This document shows positions 14,845 through 15,110 of a stretch of 15,110 nt of DNA, one piece after another; position 1 is the stretch's first letter; each line of letters starts with the position of its first letter. Below the pieces are notes generated by a model. The model was not told where the DNA came from. It was given only the letters and a program-made list of their open reading frames with translations, and did not search any database. The DNA comes from Bryobacterales bacterium (GTDB taxonomy: Bacteria > Acidobacteriota > Terriglobia > Bryobacterales > Bryobacteraceae). The translations under genes and the position numbers were made by a program. The stretch lies in contig JADYZL010000359.1 of assembly GCA_020853155.1 (NCBI GenBank), positions 1-15,110 on the forward strand, given 5' to 3'.

Positions 14845-15110
14845 CTAATTGGCATTGGGTACTCTCCGCGCTTCGGGAATCGCGCGATCCAAAGATGCGA
14901 TGCTCGGCGATGGCCCCGGCGAGTTCGGCCGGGTCTTCTCGTAGAACACTTCCGCCGCGCGGCGGAGCAATTCCGCCATGCGCGCGTCGCCAGCGCTGCC
15001 GGATCTTGGCTTGTAGTCCTCCGCCTCATTCACTGGCTGTCCGGCAAGGCAACAAATCCACGTCTCGATATTGCGCTTCGGAATCAGAATCGCAATGGGT
15101 TCCGACTCCG
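14845..15110 (-). CDS. Unknown protein with IPKRNIETW motif, 5' end beyond the window
   Basis: On the minus strand the frame ending at TAG 14845 stays open to the window edge. The last 87 residues are seen and the N-terminus is missing. An internal GTG at 15033 is not a convincing start, because the reading continues upstream as IAILIPKRNIETWICCLAG, a conserved-looking hydrophobic strand followed by a basic-acidic motif. NEAEDYKPR comes next, then a helix (ARMAELLRRAAEVFYEKT) and a Pro-rich tail (PGPSPSIASLDRAIPEARRV). I recall similar IPKRNIETW-type C-terminal regions in uncharacterised bacterial proteins, some of them beside AAA-type ATPases, but cannot verify this here. It converges with lhgO across a 75-base gap with no clear terminator. 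No function is assigned. Confidence 0.62.
   Translation of the reverse strand, partial: ESEPIAILIPKRNIETWICCLAGQPVNEAEDYKPRSGSAGDARMAELLRRAAEVFYEKTRPNSPGPSPSIASLDRAIPEARRVPNAN

Overview
The window is a GC-rich stretch of bacterial chromosome with short intergenic gaps, a normal housekeeping and stress-response gene mix, and no CRISPR array, tRNA, rRNA or insertion sequence that I can recognise. The organism is most likely an acidobacterium of the Bryobacterales/Solibacter type. This is an inference from the C-terminal piece of a large Oar-like TonB-dependent receptor (5881-6399), a family greatly expanded in that phylum, and from the overall gene style. No gap between genes exceeds 300 bases.

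Left part (1-4233, plus strand). A mycobacterial-type peroxide-defence pair, ahpC and ahpD, forms an operon closed by a strong intrinsic terminator at 1171-1211. A 966-residue cytoplasmic hybrid histidine kinase follows (PAS-PAS-HisKA-HATPase-REC-REC-HPt). Both of its receiver domains have lost different parts of the phosphorylation site.

Second part (4295-6399). On the minus strand, a six-bladed Asp-box (BNR) protein is translationally coupled through an ATGA overlap to a MoaD/ThiS-like ubiquitin-fold protein ending in Gly-Gly. This pair has no described function that I know of and is the best candidate here for an uncharacterised two-component system. Next to it, on the plus strand, lies the 5'-truncated receptor remnant.

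Third part (6426-11495). A short stretch rich in inverted repeats leads into a small YflT/general-stress-like protein and a dihydroorotase-family amidohydrolase (plus strand). Facing them on the minus strand are a periplasmic redoxin and, upstream of it, a DsbD/ScsB-type electron transporter. Together these look like a periplasmic thiol-reduction module, complementing the cytoplasmic AhpC/AhpD.

Right part (11620-15110). A small transaldolase of the FSA/TalC type (minus, with its own terminator) diverges from pyrD (class 1B-like dihydroorotate dehydrogenase). pyrD is followed closely by an L-2-hydroxyglutarate oxidase (lhgO). The dihydroorotase and dihydroorotate dehydrogenase, consecutive steps of pyrimidine synthesis, lie about 4 kb apart but are separated by genes on the opposite strand. 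The window ends inside a minus-strand gene, cut off at its 5' side, with an IPKRNIETW-type motif; I do not know its function.
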